From Halococcus salifodinae DSM 8989 (GTDB lineage Archaea; Halobacteriota; Halobacteria; Halobacteriales; Halococcaceae): a stretch of DNA of 64,000 nucleotides. Numbering within the stretch: position 1 is the stretch's first letter; the number at the start of each line of letters is the position of its first letter. A model generated the notes under the pieces. The model did not search any database. It saw only the letters and a list, made by a program, of their open reading frames with translations, and was not told the origin of the DNA. The position numbers and the translations under genes are program-made. The stretch is from positions 23,817-87,816 of the forward strand of contig NZ_AOME01000015.1 in assembly GCF_000336935.1 (NCBI RefSeq). Direction: 5' to 3'. Below are positions 62,205-64,000 of the stretch, piece after piece.

Positions 62205-63941
62205 ATGGACGGGGCGAGCGTTCGCGAGCGTGCAAACGACCTTCCGCGCGAGCCGGGAGTCTACCAGTTCCGTGACGACGACGCGACGCTCTACGTGGGG
62301 AAGGCGGTCGATCTCCGTGCTCGGGTGCGATCGTACGCCGACCCGCGTTCGCGCCGGATCGAACGGATGGTCGAGCGGAGCGTCGAGATCGAGCCGGCGG
62401 TGACCGACACCGAGACACAGGCGCTCCTTCTGGAGGCGAACCTGATCAAACGCCACCAGCCGCGGTACAACGTCCGGCTGAAGGACGACAAATCCTACCC
62501 CCTCGTGCAGCTCACCGACCACGAGTTCCCCCGGATCGAGATCACCCGCGATCCCGAACCCGGCGCGACGGCGTTCGGTCCCTATACCGAACGCGGCCGG
62601 GTCGAGACGGTCGTGAAGGCGCTCCGGGAGACCTACGGAGTCCGTGGCTGTTCGGAGCATAAATTCGCGGGACGGGATCGACCGTGTCTCGACCACGACA
62701 TCGGCCTCTGCACCGCGCCGTGCACCGGCGAGATCAGTAGGGGAGAGTACATCGGAGACGTCGAATCGGTCGAAGGGTTCTTGGAGGGAAGTACGGGCGT
62801 CCTCGCCGATCCACTCCGCCGAGAGATGGACCGCGCCACGGAGGAGCAGAACTTCGAGCGGGCCGCGAACTGTCGTGACAAGCTCGATGTCGTCGAATCG
62901 TTTCACGACGGTGGTGGTGCGGCGGTGGCGGCGGCGGCCGACGAGCAGTGGGTCGACGTGCTCGGCGCGGTGATCGAGGGTGATCGTGCGACCGTCGCCC
63001 GCCTCCACAGCGAGGACGGCCAGCTCGTCGAGCGCGACCGCCACACGCTCTCGGTGCCCGACGACGACACCGGCGAGATCGGTGGCGTGCTCGCGGCCTT
63101 CATCGTCCAGTACTACGCCGAGCGGTCGCTGCCCGACGCGCTCCTGCTGCCCGAACGGTTCGACGACGACGAACTCGACGCGTGGCTCGACAGTGAGGCG
63201 GTCGCGGTGCGGGTTCCGGGTGCGGGACGCGAAGCGACCCTCGTGGAACTCGCGCTCAAGAACGCCCGTCGCGGACGGGGGCGGGCGGACGGCACCGCCG
63301 CACTCGCCGACGCGCTCGGGCTCGACAGTGCGAACCGGATCGAGGGGTTCGACGTGAGCCACGCACAGGGCCGGGCTGCGGTGGGGAGCGACGTCACCTT
63401 TCTCGACGGCGATCCCGAGAAGGCCGACTACCGCCGGAAGAAACTCGACGACGCAAACGACGACTACGCCAACATGTGCGCGCTCGTCGCGTGGCGCGCC
63501 CGCCGAGCGGTGGAGGGCCGTGACGAACGCCCGGACCCGGACCTCCTGCTCATCGACGGCGGCGAGGGGCAGTTGAACGCCGCACGCGACGCGCTCTCCG
63601 ACGTGGGCTGGGACGTGCCGGCGATCGGGCTGGCGAAGGCCGAAGAGCGCGTCGTCACTCCGGATGGCTCGTTCGAGTGGCCCGACGACGCGCCCGAACG
63701 CCACCTGCTCCAGCGGGTGCGCGACGAGGCCCACCGGTTCGCGGTTCAGTATCATCAAACCGTCCGTGACGAGGTCTCGACCGTGCTCGACGACGTTCCC
63801 GGAGTCGGCCCGCAGACCAGGCGGCGGCTGCTCCGGCGCTTCGGCAGCGTCGACGGGGTGCGTGCGGCCTCCGCCGAGGAGCTGCAGGCGGTCACCGGCG
63901 TCGGCGAGAAAACCGCGACGACGCTCCGCGCGCGACTCTGA
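62205..63941 (+). CDS. uvrC: Excinuclease ABC subunit C
   Basis: A 578-residue nuclease of nucleotide-excision repair that cuts on both sides of a DNA lesion after UvrA and UvrB. N-terminal GIY-YIG domain ([28 protein letters not shown]), a Cys segment ([14 protein letters not shown]), the UvrB-binding UVR motif ([14 protein letters not shown]), the RNase H-like C-terminal nuclease ([38 protein letters not shown]) and HhH motifs at the end ([13 protein letters not shown]). It follows the previous gene by 27 bases, so it may be co-transcribed. Complete within the window. Confidence 0.95.
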   Translation: MDGASVRERANDLPREPGVYQFRDDDATLYVGKAVDLRARVRSYADPRSRRIERMVERSVEIEPAVTDTETQALLLEANLIKRHQPRYNVRLKDDKSYPLVQLTDHEFPRIEITRDPEPGATAFGPYTERGRVETVVKALRETYGVRGCSEHKFAGRDRPCLDHDIGLCTAPCTGEISRGEYIGDVESVEGFLEGSTGVLADPLRREMDRATEEQNFERAANCRDKLDVVESFHDGGGAAVAAAADEQWVDVLGAVIEGDRATVARLHSEDGQLVERDRHTLSVPDDDTGEIGGVLAAFIVQYYAERSLPDALLLPERFDDDELDAWLDSEAVAVRVPGAGREATLVELALKNARRGRGRADGTAALADALGLDSANRIEGFDVSHAQGRAAVGSDVTFLDGDPEKADYRRKKLDDANDDYANMCALVAWRARRAVEGRDERPDPDLLLIDGGEGQLNAARDALSDVGWDVPAIGLAKAEERVVTPDGSFEWPDDAPERHLLQRVRDEAHRFAVQYHQTVRDEVSTVLDDVPGVGPQTRRRLLRRFGSVDGVRAASAEELQAVTGVGEKTATTLRARL

Positions 63942-64000
63942 GGGCGACAGAGAGCCCGGCGCTGGCGGACGAAAGACGACTGCAGGCCGAGAGTAGCACA
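63942..64000. other. Window end, nothing identified
   Basis: The last 59 bases after uvrC show no gene, promoter or repeat that I can support. Confidence 0.5.

Overview
The window comes from a halophilic archaeon of the class Halobacteria. The DNA is mostly GC-rich and the proteins are strongly acidic. Exported proteins mostly carry twin-arginine (Tat) leaders, several with a lipobox. Many genes have a TATA-like box about 24-33 nt before the start codon, the haloarchaeal leaderless pattern. Many genes belong to families known mainly from haloarchaea. The genus cannot be decided from this window. I saw no rRNA, tRNA, CRISPR array, intact insertion sequence or provirus.

Layout. 1-9 kb: the 3' end of a BioD-like gene, a type-4 uracil-DNA glycosylase, a DUF99/DUF5786 pair, an MBL hydrolase, an exported subtilisin-like protease, membrane proteins and a Bat-type regulator. 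9-12.2 kb: three rhodanese-type sulfurtransferases with related stop-codon hairpins. 12.3-21.6 kb: a rubrerythrin-like protein, an Sssca1-type zinc protein, the Hef helicase/nuclease, and a CBS-domain / glycyl-tRNA synthetase / dolichol-kinase-like operon. 21.7-29.4 kb: a five-gene Dpp/Opp-type ABC importer plus a coupled membrane protein. 30.4-39.5 kb: a complete arginine cluster (argG-argH, then lysW/argW-argX-argC-argB-argD-argE/lysK-argF) that uses the LysW amino-group carrier. It is preceded by a short arginine-rich reading frame placed like a leader peptide.

39.7-51.5 kb: a ferritin-like/spondin fusion, an ArsR-type regulator with a membrane partner, an HtrA-like lipoprotein protease, threonine synthase, a CPBP protease, SerA, a large unassigned Tat lipoprotein and SerB. 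51.5-57.6 kb: an AT-richer membrane gene, the methionine genes metX-metY, a class V aminotransferase, and a low-GC patch with an inverted repeat and a methyltransferase. 57.7-64 kb: NAD-dependent DNA ligase LigA, a Met/Glu-rich repeat lipoprotein, a membrane protein with outside Ca-binding repeats and an inside winged helix, and UvrC.

Metabolically the window is rich in amino-acid biosynthesis (Arg, Ser, Thr, Met) and DNA repair (Udg4, Hef, LigA, UvrC). The most unusual points are the Arg-rich leader before argG, the hairpin family at sulfurtransferase stop codons, the decayed partial gene copy near 4.4 kb, the ferritin-spondin fusion, the TSP3-membrane-wHTH protein and the low-GC patch at 56.5-57.6 kb. 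Family names come from recognising motifs by eye; no database search was run.
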